DNA from: JAAFGT01 sp041485165
GTDB taxonomy: Bacteria; Acidobacteriota; Terriglobia; Acidiferrales; UBA7541
Reading direction: 5' to 3'
NCBI GenBank assembly: GCA_041485165.1
Contig: JBGPJC010000028.1
Span: 1-34,270 of the forward strand
DNA: 34,270 nt
This document shows, one piece after another, positions 21,901-29,895 of this stretch. Position 1 is the stretch's first letter. Each line of letters begins with the position of its first letter. Made by a program: the position numbers and the translations under genes. The notes below the pieces were generated by a model, which made no database searches, was not told the origin of the DNA, and was given only the letters and a program-made list of their open reading frames with translations.

Positions 21901-24706
21901 GGATGGGTTTCTTTACCGCGGGGAACTCCAGCCGGAAAGATGTGCCCTTGCCCGGAGTGCTGCGCACGTCAATGATTCCGTTGTGCTCCTTGACGATGCC
22001 GTAGCTCACCGAAAGACCGAGGCCAGTGCCGCGGCCAATGGACTTGGTGGTAAAGAAGGGGTCGAAGATGCGATTCAAGATTTCGCGCGGGATGCCCATT
22101 CCGGTGTCGGTGACTTCCACCTCGACCGAGCCGTTCTGGGCCGCGGTGCGGATCTCGACCATGCCGCCATTGGGCATGGCGTCGCGCGCGTTCATCAAAA
22201 GGTTGAGGAAAACCTGCTGAAGACGGTTGGCCGAACCGAGGACGAGCGGGAGTTCATTCCCCATGGTCTTCAGGACGGTGACGCGCGAAGTACGGAAGGG
22301 GTGGGCCACCAGCGAAAGAGTCTCTTCGATCAGCTCGTTCAGGTTGACCTCGGCAAACTCCGCGGCCCCGGTGCGCGAGAAGTTCAGCAGGTTGTTCACG
22401 ATTTCGCTGGCGCGGAAGGTCTGTTTCACGATCTTGTCGATGATCTTCTGCCGGGAATCATCTCCGGGAAGCTGCTTGGCGAGCATCTGGATGTAGTTGG
22501 AGATGACCGCCAGCGGCGTGTTCACCTCGTGGGCCACGCCGGCGGCGAGCAAGCCGAGCGAAGTGAGTTTTTCGGTCTGCAGCAGTTGTTCTTCAAGCTG
22601 TTCGCGCTGGGTGACATCATCGAGCAGCAGCAGACGCCCCACGCTCGAGCCACCTTTGTCCACCAGCGGGGTCACAGAGACGTTTACGGTCATGCTCTTC
22701 CCGGCGCGGTTCTCGAGCGGGAATTTGTAGATGATCGAGGGCCGGTCTTCGCTGGTGCGCGCGGCAATTTCCGCCACCAGCTCCGGCGGCAGCACCGTGT
22801 CCATGGGCTGGCCCATGGCCCGTTCGCGCCCCACGCCCATCAAACGTTCGAGCTGCGGATTCCAGGACTCGATGCGTCCCTGGAGGTCCAAGGCCATTAC
22901 GCCGACGTTCAAAGAGCCGACGATGTTCTCGCTGAAGTCCTTGAGCCGCTCCACCTGCGCGGCTTTTTCCGCCAGCGATTCGTACAACCGCGAATTCTCC
23001 ACGGCGATGCCCACATATCCGGCGATGCTTTGCAGCAGCTCGACGTCCTCGCTGGAGAGGAAGTCGCCGTCCACGGTCTTGCCCACGCCGAGCACAGCAA
23101 CCACTTCCTCGCGGACCCGGCAGGGAAGGAAATAATTCAAATCCAGTTGTTCGAGCGACGCACGCACGGAGTCCGACTTCATCCGCGCCGAGCGGCTGGA
23201 TTCAAAGAACAGGAAATTGCGCCCGGGGCCGAAGGCGCCGGCATCCAGAAAACTCAAGTCCAGGGCCGATTCCACGCGAGCGCCCATCAGGCGGCCGAGC
23301 TGGAAATGTCCCGGCGACCGCGGGTCTTCGAGGAACAGCGCCAGCCGGTCCACCAGGAACGTCTGCGAGATGCGGTCCAGAGCTGAAACCGCCATCGGCT
23401 CCAGACGGATTTCCTTGGTGAGCGTGCGGCCGAATTCAATCAGCGTGCGGCGGTAGTCCAACCGGTCGCGGTAGAAGAAGTGGTCCAAACGCTCCTGCAC
23501 CAGGTCGCGCAGCGGCTGGAAGAGCAGCGCGGTGACCACCACCGCCAGAACGGAAATGATCCGGCTGTCGGGCATGGCGGAATGAAACAGCTCGCCGATC
23601 AGCGCAACCAGCAGGAAATAGACCGCCACCACGCCCATGGTGGCCGCCGTGTAGGCCAGCCCGCGCTTGAAGATGATGTCCACGTCCATCAGCCGGTAGC
23701 GGATGATGGCGTAGCCAAAACACAGCGGCAGCAGCGCCAGTGAAATCACCGAGAGCTTCATCCACGACTGCGGCACCACGCCCAGGAAGAACGGCAGAAT
23801 GTAAAATACCAGGAACGGCAGGGTGGCAGCGAGAGTGCCCCCGGTGACCCACTTGAGCTGCTGGCGGAGCACGCCGCTGGGCGCGCGGCGATAGCTGCGC
23901 AGGAACAGCATGGCGGCGACGCAGAAACACCCGCCCAGATAGGCCAGCTCCAGCCGGTCGAGCAGAATGCGGTTGCTCAGCGTGGGAACAAACCCCAGCG
24001 CCTGCGTGGCCACTCCTACGTGCAGCGCCAGCAACAGCGCGGCGGGGAGGTACAAACATGCCAGCGCGGCAGCCACCGGTTTGCGCCGCTCCGGGAACAC
24101 CATGGCGAAGTGCACCAGCAGCGCGGGCTGGAGCAGCATGGCCACGATGTTTGACCAGTAGATGGTCGAGTCGAACGAGTTCAGTTTGCCGGTGTAATGA
24201 AACGCATAGAGGACGAAGGAAGCCAGACAGAACAGATAGAAATGGACCGCGCGCGTGGCCGTCCAGCGGCGAAGGAAGATGAACAGGCCGATGAACAGAT
24301 AGAGCAGTCCGACAATGCGCAGATAGTTTTCGATCGAAGAGGACTGGTCGGCGGGGACGGTGATCAGCGTGGTCTCGAATTTGCGCCCGTCACGCGACAG
24401 GCTGTAGCGCGCCTCCGACCACACGCCCAGGCGCCACAAACGCTGTGTGACTTGCGCGGCGCGGCGCACCGGAGCGCCGTTCAGGGCGATCAGCGCGTCT
24501 CCTGGCCGGATCCCCGAACGTGCGCCCGGCGAGTCCGTAGCCACCAGCCAGGCGCTTACGCCGGATGAGCCGTCCTGCCAGGAGATGCCGTCGTCGGGGG
24601 TGATATAGCGGGCGCGCTGCTGAAAATTCAGAACGCCAAAGATGGCGGCAGCAATGGTGAGAAGCGCCAGAGTGATGGCCGCCAGCCGCATGGGAAAGGC
24701 GTTCAT
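21893..24706 (-). CDS. Sensor histidine kinase with PDZ, 7TM, GAF and PAS domains
   Basis: 937 residues. TM helix at 8-24, then an extracytoplasmic PDZ-like domain at about 45-115 (DSPGARSGIRPGDALIALNG). About eight more hydrophobic segments run from 128 to 400, including the ComP-like motif YRLMDVDIIFKRGLAYT. GAF domain at about 430-575, PAS at 590-700. The HisKA box GVAHEVNTPLAVISNYIQML carries the phospho-acceptor His726. The ATPase domain has N (NLLMNARDA), G1 (DTGMGIP), F (DPFFTTK) and G2 (GTGLGLS) boxes. It is membrane bound and would phosphorylate the overlapping NtrC-type regulator. A PDZ ahead of the sensor suggests it detects a periplasmic peptide or misfolded protein tail, an inference. 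Confidence 0.93.
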   Translation of the reverse strand: MNAFPMRLAAITLALLTIAAAIFGVLNFQQRARYITPDDGISWQDGSSGVSAWLVATDSPGARSGIRPGDALIALNGAPVRRAAQVTQRLWRLGVWSEARYSLSRDGRKFETTLITVPADQSSSIENYLRIVGLLYLFIGLFIFLRRWTATRAVHFYLFCLASFVLYAFHYTGKLNSFDSTIYWSNIVAMLLQPALLVHFAMVFPERRKPVAAALACLYLPAALLLALHVGVATQALGFVPTLSNRILLDRLELAYLGGCFCVAAMLFLRSYRRAPSGVLRQQLKWVTGGTLAATLPFLVFYILPFFLGVVPQSWMKLSVISLALLPLCFGYAIIRYRLMDVDIIFKRGLAYTAATMGVVAVYFLLVALIGELFHSAMPDSRIISVLAVVVTALLFQPLRDLVQERLDHFFYRDRLDYRRTLIEFGRTLTKEIRLEPMAVSALDRISQTFLVDRLALFLEDPRSPGHFQLGRLMGARVESALDLSFLDAGAFGPGRNFLFFESSRSARMKSDSVRASLEQLDLNYFLPCRVREEVVAVLGVGKTVDGDFLSSEDVELLQSIAGYVGIAVENSRLYESLAEKAAQVERLKDFSENIVGSLNVGVMALDLQGRIESWNPQLERLMGVGRERAMGQPMDTVLPPELVAEIAARTSEDRPSIIYKFPLENRAGKSMTVNVSVTPLVDKGGSSVGRLLLLDDVTQREQLEEQLLQTEKLTSLGLLAAGVAHEVNTPLAVISNYIQMLAKQLPGDDSRQKIIDKIVKQTFRASEIVNNLLNFSRTGAAEFAEVNLNELIEETLSLVAHPFRTSRVTVLKTMGNELPLVLGSANRLQQVFLNLLMNARDAMPNGGMVEIRTAAQNGSVEVEVTDTGMGIPREILNRIFDPFFTTKSIGRGTGLGLSVSYGIVKEHNGIIDVRSTPGKGTSFRLEFPAVKKPIHV

Positions 24707-24720
24707 TGCCGATACCCGTT

Positions 24721-24750
24721 GTCCTAGTTCGATCGCCTACTGAACGTCAA
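24721..24750 (-). promoter_or_regulatory. Candidate promoter of the kinase-regulator operon
   Basis: TTGACG (24750-24745), 18 bases, TAGGAC (24726-24721) on the minus strand. The predicted start near 24714 leaves a leader of only about 8 bases, close to leaderless, and no ribosome site is evident. Confidence 0.4.
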
Positions 24751-24813
24751 AGAGCAAGTGGATGACCACAATCTATGATATTTCATTCCATGTAACTATA
24801 TGACCCTGCGGAA

Positions 24814-24874
24814 GATAGGTATCATTCCTATCACACCACAGCCGCAGAATTCACATTCCCGGAACTATCTGCGG
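24814..24874. repeat. Two short hairpins between the barrel gene and the kinase gene
   Basis: GATAGG (24814-24819) / CCTATC (24827-24832), and CCGCAGA (24842-24848) / TCTGCGG (24868-24874), lie downstream of the barrel gene's stop and upstream of the kinase promoter. Neither is followed by a U-run, so they are weak terminator or operator candidates. Confidence 0.3.
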
Positions 24875-24898
24875 AATTCGGAAGAGGGGTTCCCGGCC

Positions 24899-26605
24899 CT
24901 AGAATTGGAAGCTTACCCCACCCCGCAACATGCGACGGGCTGGGAGCAATTGGATTCGACCGTCTTCGGAGCCGAAATTCGAATAGCCCTGCCCGAGCAG
25001 GTTTCTTATGTCGGCCATGGCTTCCAATTTACCCCCCGGGAAGGGGCTGGGAAGCGGCTGGCGGACACTCAAGTTAAGGTACGGATCGAACTGGTATTCG
25101 TTTTCCCCGGAAGGGTCGACGCGCGAGACCGCGGGGTGGTTGATCCACTTGTAGCCGGCATCAATGCGCGTGCCGAATCTGGGGATGCGCGTCGAGACTC
25201 GCGCTGCCAGGCAGTGGCGATAGCGGGTCTGCAGGGCATCGCGCAGAGCCACATTGGAGGCCAATTCGTTCAGGGAAAGCGCCCCGGACCAGGCGTACGC
25301 GAAGACGGCTTCCAGGTTGTCTCCCAGTTTCTGACGATAGGCCATGCGTGCGCCGGAGGAAGACAAGGAGCCGCCATCCAAGGCCTGCGGAAAAGGCAAA
25401 AAGTCTGCAGGGAGGTCGCCATCGCTGGAGACGGCCAGGGAACGCACAAAGACCGGAACATGGCGGGAGCGGTCCTTGAAAACGGCGACGGAGAGAGAGG
25501 CCCGATCCCCTGAACTCCGTTCAAAACCGAACTCGGCATGCTGCGCGCCCTCGATCCTGGGACGCCCACTGTCGAAGATAAGCGCGGGGAAGCCATCGAA
25601 CTGGCTGAGCGCGGTCTCCAAGTCTTCCGGCACAGCCTGTGAGCGCGTTTGGCGCGCGCCGGCGCTGGCTTTGACCGCCCAGTGACGGGAGATGTGGTAA
25701 GCGACTTCCACGCGCGGCTCCAGCGCAGAAGAGGATCTTTGCAGGCCCATCCATACATATCCGGCGGAGTAGCGCACGCTGACGCGACGTCCCAACTCCA
25801 CTTCGCCAGACTGGTTAGCGCGTACGCCGCGGAAGGTTGGTCCACCCGGGCCCACGCGGAACTGTTGAACAACGACTGAGGTTGTTGGTGAGCCGGGGAG
25901 CGCGCCAAACGGGAGCCAGGTGGTGGCCAGCCCCGCCGCCGGTGCGCCGTCGTAACCGAAATGACCGGCAAGGAGCAAGCGGCCAGTGCCACCAAGCGCT
26001 TGATCGTAGGCAAACGCGGTGGAGGGGCCGGTGGGAATGTCGGACGGTAGGCCGGAATAGAGCGAGCCGGAGGTCAGCTCAAGACGCCCGCGGGGGCGGA
26101 GTTGAGAAACCTCGACGCGCGACGCGCCATTCGCCGTGGCCTTGCTGTCCTGCCAGCGCAGGACCGGACGGGTGGAGGCGGATGTGCGCAGCACCCAGTC
26201 CCATTCGTCGCTATCCACCGGTTGCTCCGGTGGGCGCCGCAAACCAGCTACCGAGGAGAAAACGGAATCCAGCTCGAACTTCAGGATGGTGGTCACATTG
26301 GCGGTGACGCGCACCTGGCGGAAGAGCGTGGGCAGGTACCCGGCCAGGGTCACGCGGACTGAATACACACCCGGGGAGAGGCTGGGGGCGTCGAATCGCC
26401 CGTTTTCTTTGGTGCGCGCCTGCACCGGCGCGCGCCCGCTGCCATCGGCGGGAGCAATCCAGATGGTGGCGCCCATCTGCGGCTTCCCGGCGAAATCCAC
26501 TACCGTGCCGGTCAGACGGCCGGAGCGGAGGTCGGCCCGGGCAGCGCTCACCGCCAGCAGGCTGGCCAGAACTACCAGGCCAAAAGCGGTGAATTGCTTT
26601 TTCAC
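24899..26605 (-). CDS. Outer-membrane beta-barrel with carboxypeptidase-regulatory domain, no plug seen
   Basis: 568 residues. Signal peptide at 1-24 (GLVVLASLLAVSAARA). A CarboxypepD_reg/CnaB-like beta-sandwich follows at about 28-115 (GRLTGTVVDFAGKPQMGATI). After a short linker with DSDEWDWVLRT the protein goes straight into alternating beta-strands and ends GGVSFQF with the C-terminal Phe expected for BAM-assembled barrels. A TonB-receptor plug domain, normally 100-150 residues, is not visible, and the whole is about half an Oar-type receptor. The start is GTG 26605 with AGGAGG 7 bases upstream, 16 bases after the GWxTD gene, so they are cotranscribed. It may be a passive pore or adhesin. 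Confidence 0.82.
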   Translation of the reverse strand: MKKQFTAFGLVVLASLLAVSAARADLRSGRLTGTVVDFAGKPQMGATIWIAPADGSGRAPVQARTKENGRFDAPSLSPGVYSVRVTLAGYLPTLFRQVRVTANVTTILKFELDSVFSSVAGLRRPPEQPVDSDEWDWVLRTSASTRPVLRWQDSKATANGASRVEVSQLRPRGRLELTSGSLYSGLPSDIPTGPSTAFAYDQALGGTGRLLLAGHFGYDGAPAAGLATTWLPFGALPGSPTTSVVVQQFRVGPGGPTFRGVRANQSGEVELGRRVSVRYSAGYVWMGLQRSSSALEPRVEVAYHISRHWAVKASAGARQTRSQAVPEDLETALSQFDGFPALIFDSGRPRIEGAQHAEFGFERSSGDRASLSVAVFKDRSRHVPVFVRSLAVSSDGDLPADFLPFPQALDGGSLSSSGARMAYRQKLGDNLEAVFAYAWSGALSLNELASNVALRDALQTRYRHCLAARVSTRIPRFGTRIDAGYKWINHPAVSRVDPSGENEYQFDPYLNLSVRQPLPSPFPGGKLEAMADIRNLLGQGYSNFGSEDGRIQLLPARRMLRGGVSFQF

Positions 26606-26621
26606 AGCATTACCTCCTGGC

Positions 26622-28301
26622 TCAGTTCTTCGCCGCGGTAGCCACCACGGGTTTCACCGTGAATTCAGCCGAAGGAGTGATGGTTTGTTTCTTGATGTTG
26701 TCGGTGACTTGAATTTCCAGCTTGTAGCGCCCGGGATCAAAACTCTTCAGCGGCAAAAGCCTTTCCAGGGTGATCTGCTGCCCGTTCTGATTGAGCTGCT
26801 GGGCGGCCTCGACGGTCTTGAAAATCTCTTTATCGCCGAGAGTGACGCGGTATTGAATAGTGGCGTCGGCCTTGTTGGTTTTTTCGTCCACACCCAGGTT
26901 GTAGATCTGCACGTAAACGCCCAAGCGCTCTTCAGAGGTAAAGGTCTGGTCGAACCGCGGACGGACCTTGGAGTCGCCGATCACAAACTGTCCGAAACCG
27001 ATGGACTTGGTGGGGACGCGCTCGATCTGGTCGGCGACAATCAGCGTACTGGAGGCCAGTTTGTCCTCTTCGTACCGCGGCACAGCCATGCGGGTGTTCA
27101 CGGCTCCCACGTTTCCGCTTTGTACATCCTTGACCACCAGGTCCAGGCGGTAGAGGCCGGGGCTGAGCGGCACGGACTTCTGATAGACCGAGGAGCCCTT
27201 GAGCGACTGCCGCAGCAGCGAATCCGGGAAATCCTTGTTGACCACATCTTCAAAGGTCTGCACGATTCGCCCGGTCAGCGTGGTAATGCGGCCGAAGACG
27301 TTGAGCACCGCGGAGTGCACACCTTCCTTGTTCTGAAAGGTCAACTGGCGATTGGGAATTTGCAGGGTAATGGGCACCTGCACGGTCTGTCCGGTGACCC
27401 GGAGAAAATCGAAGCGGTATTCGAAACTGATCTGATTGCGCAAAATCCGGAAGGTCACGATCTCTTCCAGATCCTTGAACTTTACGGGCGGCGGTTGCTG
27501 CACCCTGGCATACAGGTTCAGCCGTTCGAACTCGTTGTTTTTCACCGAGTCACTGAATCCCTTGCCCATGTGGGTGCCGTCGCTGCGCGTAAAGCGGGCG
27601 GTCTTGCTCGATTGCCCGGTGGACTCGAGAAACGTCAAGCCAGCCCCGGGCACATAGAGCAGGGCGTCCTTCTCAGAGGGATCCATGGTCAGGCGGTATT
27701 CACCGCTCGAGGTGGGGTCCACGAATTCCAGGTTCACGTCGTTGCCGATGCCCTCCAGGTAGCGGTAGCGCCACTTCTCGAAGGGATAGGTCGAGGTGTT
27801 CCCGCCGCCCTCATCCGCAGGCCGCTGGTAGGAGCCGCCGCTGGGATGTGATTCGATCTCGTCCGCCGGTCCCCAGATGATGTAGATGCGCCCCCGGTCC
27901 GTTCTCCAGCCGGGGATACCCGAAGCGAAGCGTTCGTTGGTGTAAGCGATGCGCCGGTAATGTTCTTCCTTGAATTCGTTCTCGACGGTGTCCGGGGTGG
28001 GGTCGCGGCGCAGCCAGAACTGCTCGATGAACTGCTCGCGCTCCTCATTGGTGTTGAGCTGCAGGAAGGCTTTGCGCTCCTCGTCGGTGATAATGTACTT
28101 GACGTCTTCATCGAGCCACTTCTTGTAGGGAGTGGCCAACTCCTTGAAGAGCTTGCGGTCGCTTTTCTTTTTTTCCTGAGCCTTTTCCGTGGCCTGCTTA
28201 TCTTTGTCTATTTTGGAAGAATCCTGCGCTCGCAGCAGGGATACAGCGGAAAGCGAAATCACAGCGGAAAAAATGAAGAGAGCGGTTTTCCTTGCCTTCA
28301 T
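26622..28301 (-). CDS. GWxTD-domain exported protein
   Basis: 559 residues from ATG 28301, favoured because it starts a clean signal peptide (MKARKTALFIFSAVISLSAV) and lies 25 bases after a promoter-predicted start. A Lys/Glu-rich linker is followed by a helical N part and the motif GWRTDRG at 131-137, then IYIIWGPADEIESHP. GWxTD proteins, known from Acidobacteriota and Bacteroidota, are uncharacterised periplasmic or envelope proteins. The C-terminal half is beta-rich, with repeated L-E-I-Q type strands resembling Ig-like modules. It is first in a two-gene unit with the plugless barrel, so a joint envelope role is likely. Confidence 0.9.
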   Translation of the reverse strand: MKARKTALFIFSAVISLSAVSLLRAQDSSKIDKDKQATEKAQEKKKSDRKLFKELATPYKKWLDEDVKYIITDEERKAFLQLNTNEEREQFIEQFWLRRDPTPDTVENEFKEEHYRRIAYTNERFASGIPGWRTDRGRIYIIWGPADEIESHPSGGSYQRPADEGGGNTSTYPFEKWRYRYLEGIGNDVNLEFVDPTSSGEYRLTMDPSEKDALLYVPGAGLTFLESTGQSSKTARFTRSDGTHMGKGFSDSVKNNEFERLNLYARVQQPPPVKFKDLEEIVTFRILRNQISFEYRFDFLRVTGQTVQVPITLQIPNRQLTFQNKEGVHSAVLNVFGRITTLTGRIVQTFEDVVNKDFPDSLLRQSLKGSSVYQKSVPLSPGLYRLDLVVKDVQSGNVGAVNTRMAVPRYEEDKLASSTLIVADQIERVPTKSIGFGQFVIGDSKVRPRFDQTFTSEERLGVYVQIYNLGVDEKTNKADATIQYRVTLGDKEIFKTVEAAQQLNQNGQQITLERLLPLKSFDPGRYKLEIQVTDNIKKQTITPSAEFTVKPVVATAAKN

Positions 28302-28631
28302 AGAGACACCCTGCCCATGACTTGACGTCTGAATTCTAATGCCCAGAACGAGTCCCGTCAAACCCTAAAAGAACCCCGCCCTGGCGCTGTTAACCATTCA
28401 GATTCCGATGCTTAACCGCGAGTTGCCTGCTCGACGGCGGGCGCATGCCTCGGATGTCCCGCTTCTCAGTTGGTGCCGATTGAGACTCATTTGCCCCGGG
28501 AGGGAGGACAAGAGGCAGGCCTGCCGGGCGGGAGAGGAGCGGGAGGAGCTGAGACAGCGGCGATCGGTTCGCCATCAATCTTCCCAGAAATTTAAGGGTA
28601 AATCTGAGAGAGAAAGGCGAACGGGTAGGAG
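28302..28631. other. Intergenic region upstream of the GWxTD gene
   Basis: About 330 bases without a gene. It holds the GWxTD promoter at 28333-28361 and, near 28513-28526, the self-complementary 12-mer GGCAGGCCTGCC. No terminator with a U-run for the TPR gene was found, so read-through into the GWxTD operon is possible. Confidence 0.5.
28333..28361 (-). promoter_or_regulatory. Promoter of the GWxTD-barrel operon
   Basis: TTGACG (28361-28356), 17 bases, TAGAAT (28338-28333) on the minus strand: 5 of 6 matches in each box and ideal spacing. The start would be near 28326. This is among the best sigma70-type promoters in the window and supports the ATG at 28301 over the longer frame. Confidence 0.65.
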
Positions 28632-29645
28632 TTAGCCGCCCTGGCGCAGCTGCTCCATCATTTCCTTCACCCGGGGCATCAACGGGCTGTTGGGATCGGC
28701 GCCGGCAAACGCCTCCAATTCCTTCAGGGCATTTGCCTTGTCCCCCTGGTGGGAGTAGATGTCCACCAGCAGCAGGTGCGTTTTTGACGGCGCGGAGGGC
28801 GCAGCTTGCGCATCGCGCGCGGACTGCAAGGCCTTGTCGAAGTCTCCCAGGTTGTAGTAGAGGCGCGCGAGCTCGAAATGCACCTGCCAGGGATGCGGAT
28901 CCAGGCGCAGGCTTGCGAGGAGCTCATCCCCGGCCTTATTGAAGTTCTTTTGTTCCAGCTCCAGCTTGCCCAGCAAGGTGTGCGGAGTGCTGAGCTTCGG
29001 GTTCAGCTCGATGGCTTTGGTCAAAGCCGCCCGGGCTTCATCCGTCTGCTTCAGGGTCTTCAATGCCAGCCCCATCATGGTGTAAGCGTCGGCGTATTTC
29101 GGGTACAGCGCAATCGCCGCGCGGAAGTGGCCCACACTGGCGTTCAAATCCTTGGTCAATTCAGCCATGCCGGCTTGAAATTCCTTCAGCGCCGCGGCGG
29201 GAATCGCCAGGCTGGCGGCGGAGACCGGTCCTCGCGGGGTATTGCCTGCGGGTGCGTTTCCGACGAGATGGATTCTTTTCAACGCATTCACACTCTGACC
29301 GAGGATTACATCTATATGGTCGCGCAAAGTCTCGTAGCCTTCTTTGATTATCTCGATGTTGAACTCACCCTGCTCGCGGATCTGGAAGACGACAGTCCCG
29401 CCGTGCGAGGTCTTATCTCGATATCCGAAGCTCCGGCCTAATCCGGAAAGCCTGACATCAGCCCCTTCGACGCTCTGATCACCATCGTCAATCACGCGAA
29501 GCGTGACGACGGTGATCACTCCGCCTTGGGGTAAGTTTTGCGCAAATGCCCGCGCCGGAACGAAGTGCAGCAGCAGCGCAGCTAAAAGCCAACCCTCCGC
29601 CAGCGGACAATGCCGAGAGAAACGGGATACGAGCAGGTTTTTCAT
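28632..29645 (-). CDS. Exported TPR protein with carboxypeptidase-regulatory-like domain
   Basis: About 337 residues from ATG 29645 (ATG 29651 is two codons upstream; AGAGG serves either). The signal peptide ends near AFAQN. A beta-sandwich of the CarboxypepD_reg type at about 45-125 contains VEGADVRLSGLG and EGYETLRDHIDV. About four to five TPR units follow (ALYPKYADAYTMMGLALKTL, ELNPKLSTPHTLLGKLELEQ, RLDPHPWQVHFELARLYYNL). TPRs mediate protein contacts; the combination suggests a periplasmic scaffold. It lies between the Oar-like receptor and the GWxTD operon, all on the minus strand. Confidence 0.85.
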   Translation of the reverse strand: MKNLLVSRFSRHCPLAEGWLLAALLLHFVPARAFAQNLPQGGVITVVTLRVIDDGDQSVEGADVRLSGLGRSFGYRDKTSHGGTVVFQIREQGEFNIEIIKEGYETLRDHIDVILGQSVNALKRIHLVGNAPAGNTPRGPVSAASLAIPAAALKEFQAGMAELTKDLNASVGHFRAAIALYPKYADAYTMMGLALKTLKQTDEARAALTKAIELNPKLSTPHTLLGKLELEQKNFNKAGDELLASLRLDPHPWQVHFELARLYYNLGDFDKALQSARDAQAAPSAPSKTHLLLVDIYSHQGDKANALKELEAFAGADPNSPLMPRVKEMMEQLRQGG

Positions 29646-29823
29646 GGCCATATCGCCTCTGGGGAGCTCTACTTCGCGCTTGCTAAAGCATAACACTCGA
29701 GCCTGCGGGGAAGAGAGAAGAAGGCTTCCCGCGCCGATTTCGATTCCGCCGCTCAAGTCCTGCGTCACTTCCGGCCCGGCGACAAACGGCGTGCCGCTGG
29801 TCCCGGCGGCGACGCTGAAAAGA

Positions 29824-29857
29824 AGAAGGGCGTCCCGGCAAGCCGGGACGCCCTTCT
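29824..29857 (-). terminator. Strong intrinsic terminator after the Oar-like receptor gene
   Basis: A perfect 16-bp stem, AGAAGGGCGTCCCGGC (29824-29839) with its complement at 29842-29857, closed by a 2-base spacer that would open to a 4-base loop. On the minus strand it is followed by TCTTTTC, and it starts 38 bases after the receptor stop. This is the clearest terminator in the window. Confidence 0.85.
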
Positions 29858-29895
29858 GAAAATCTCACCCGCTGGAGCGGGCAAGGGCTAAGGGT

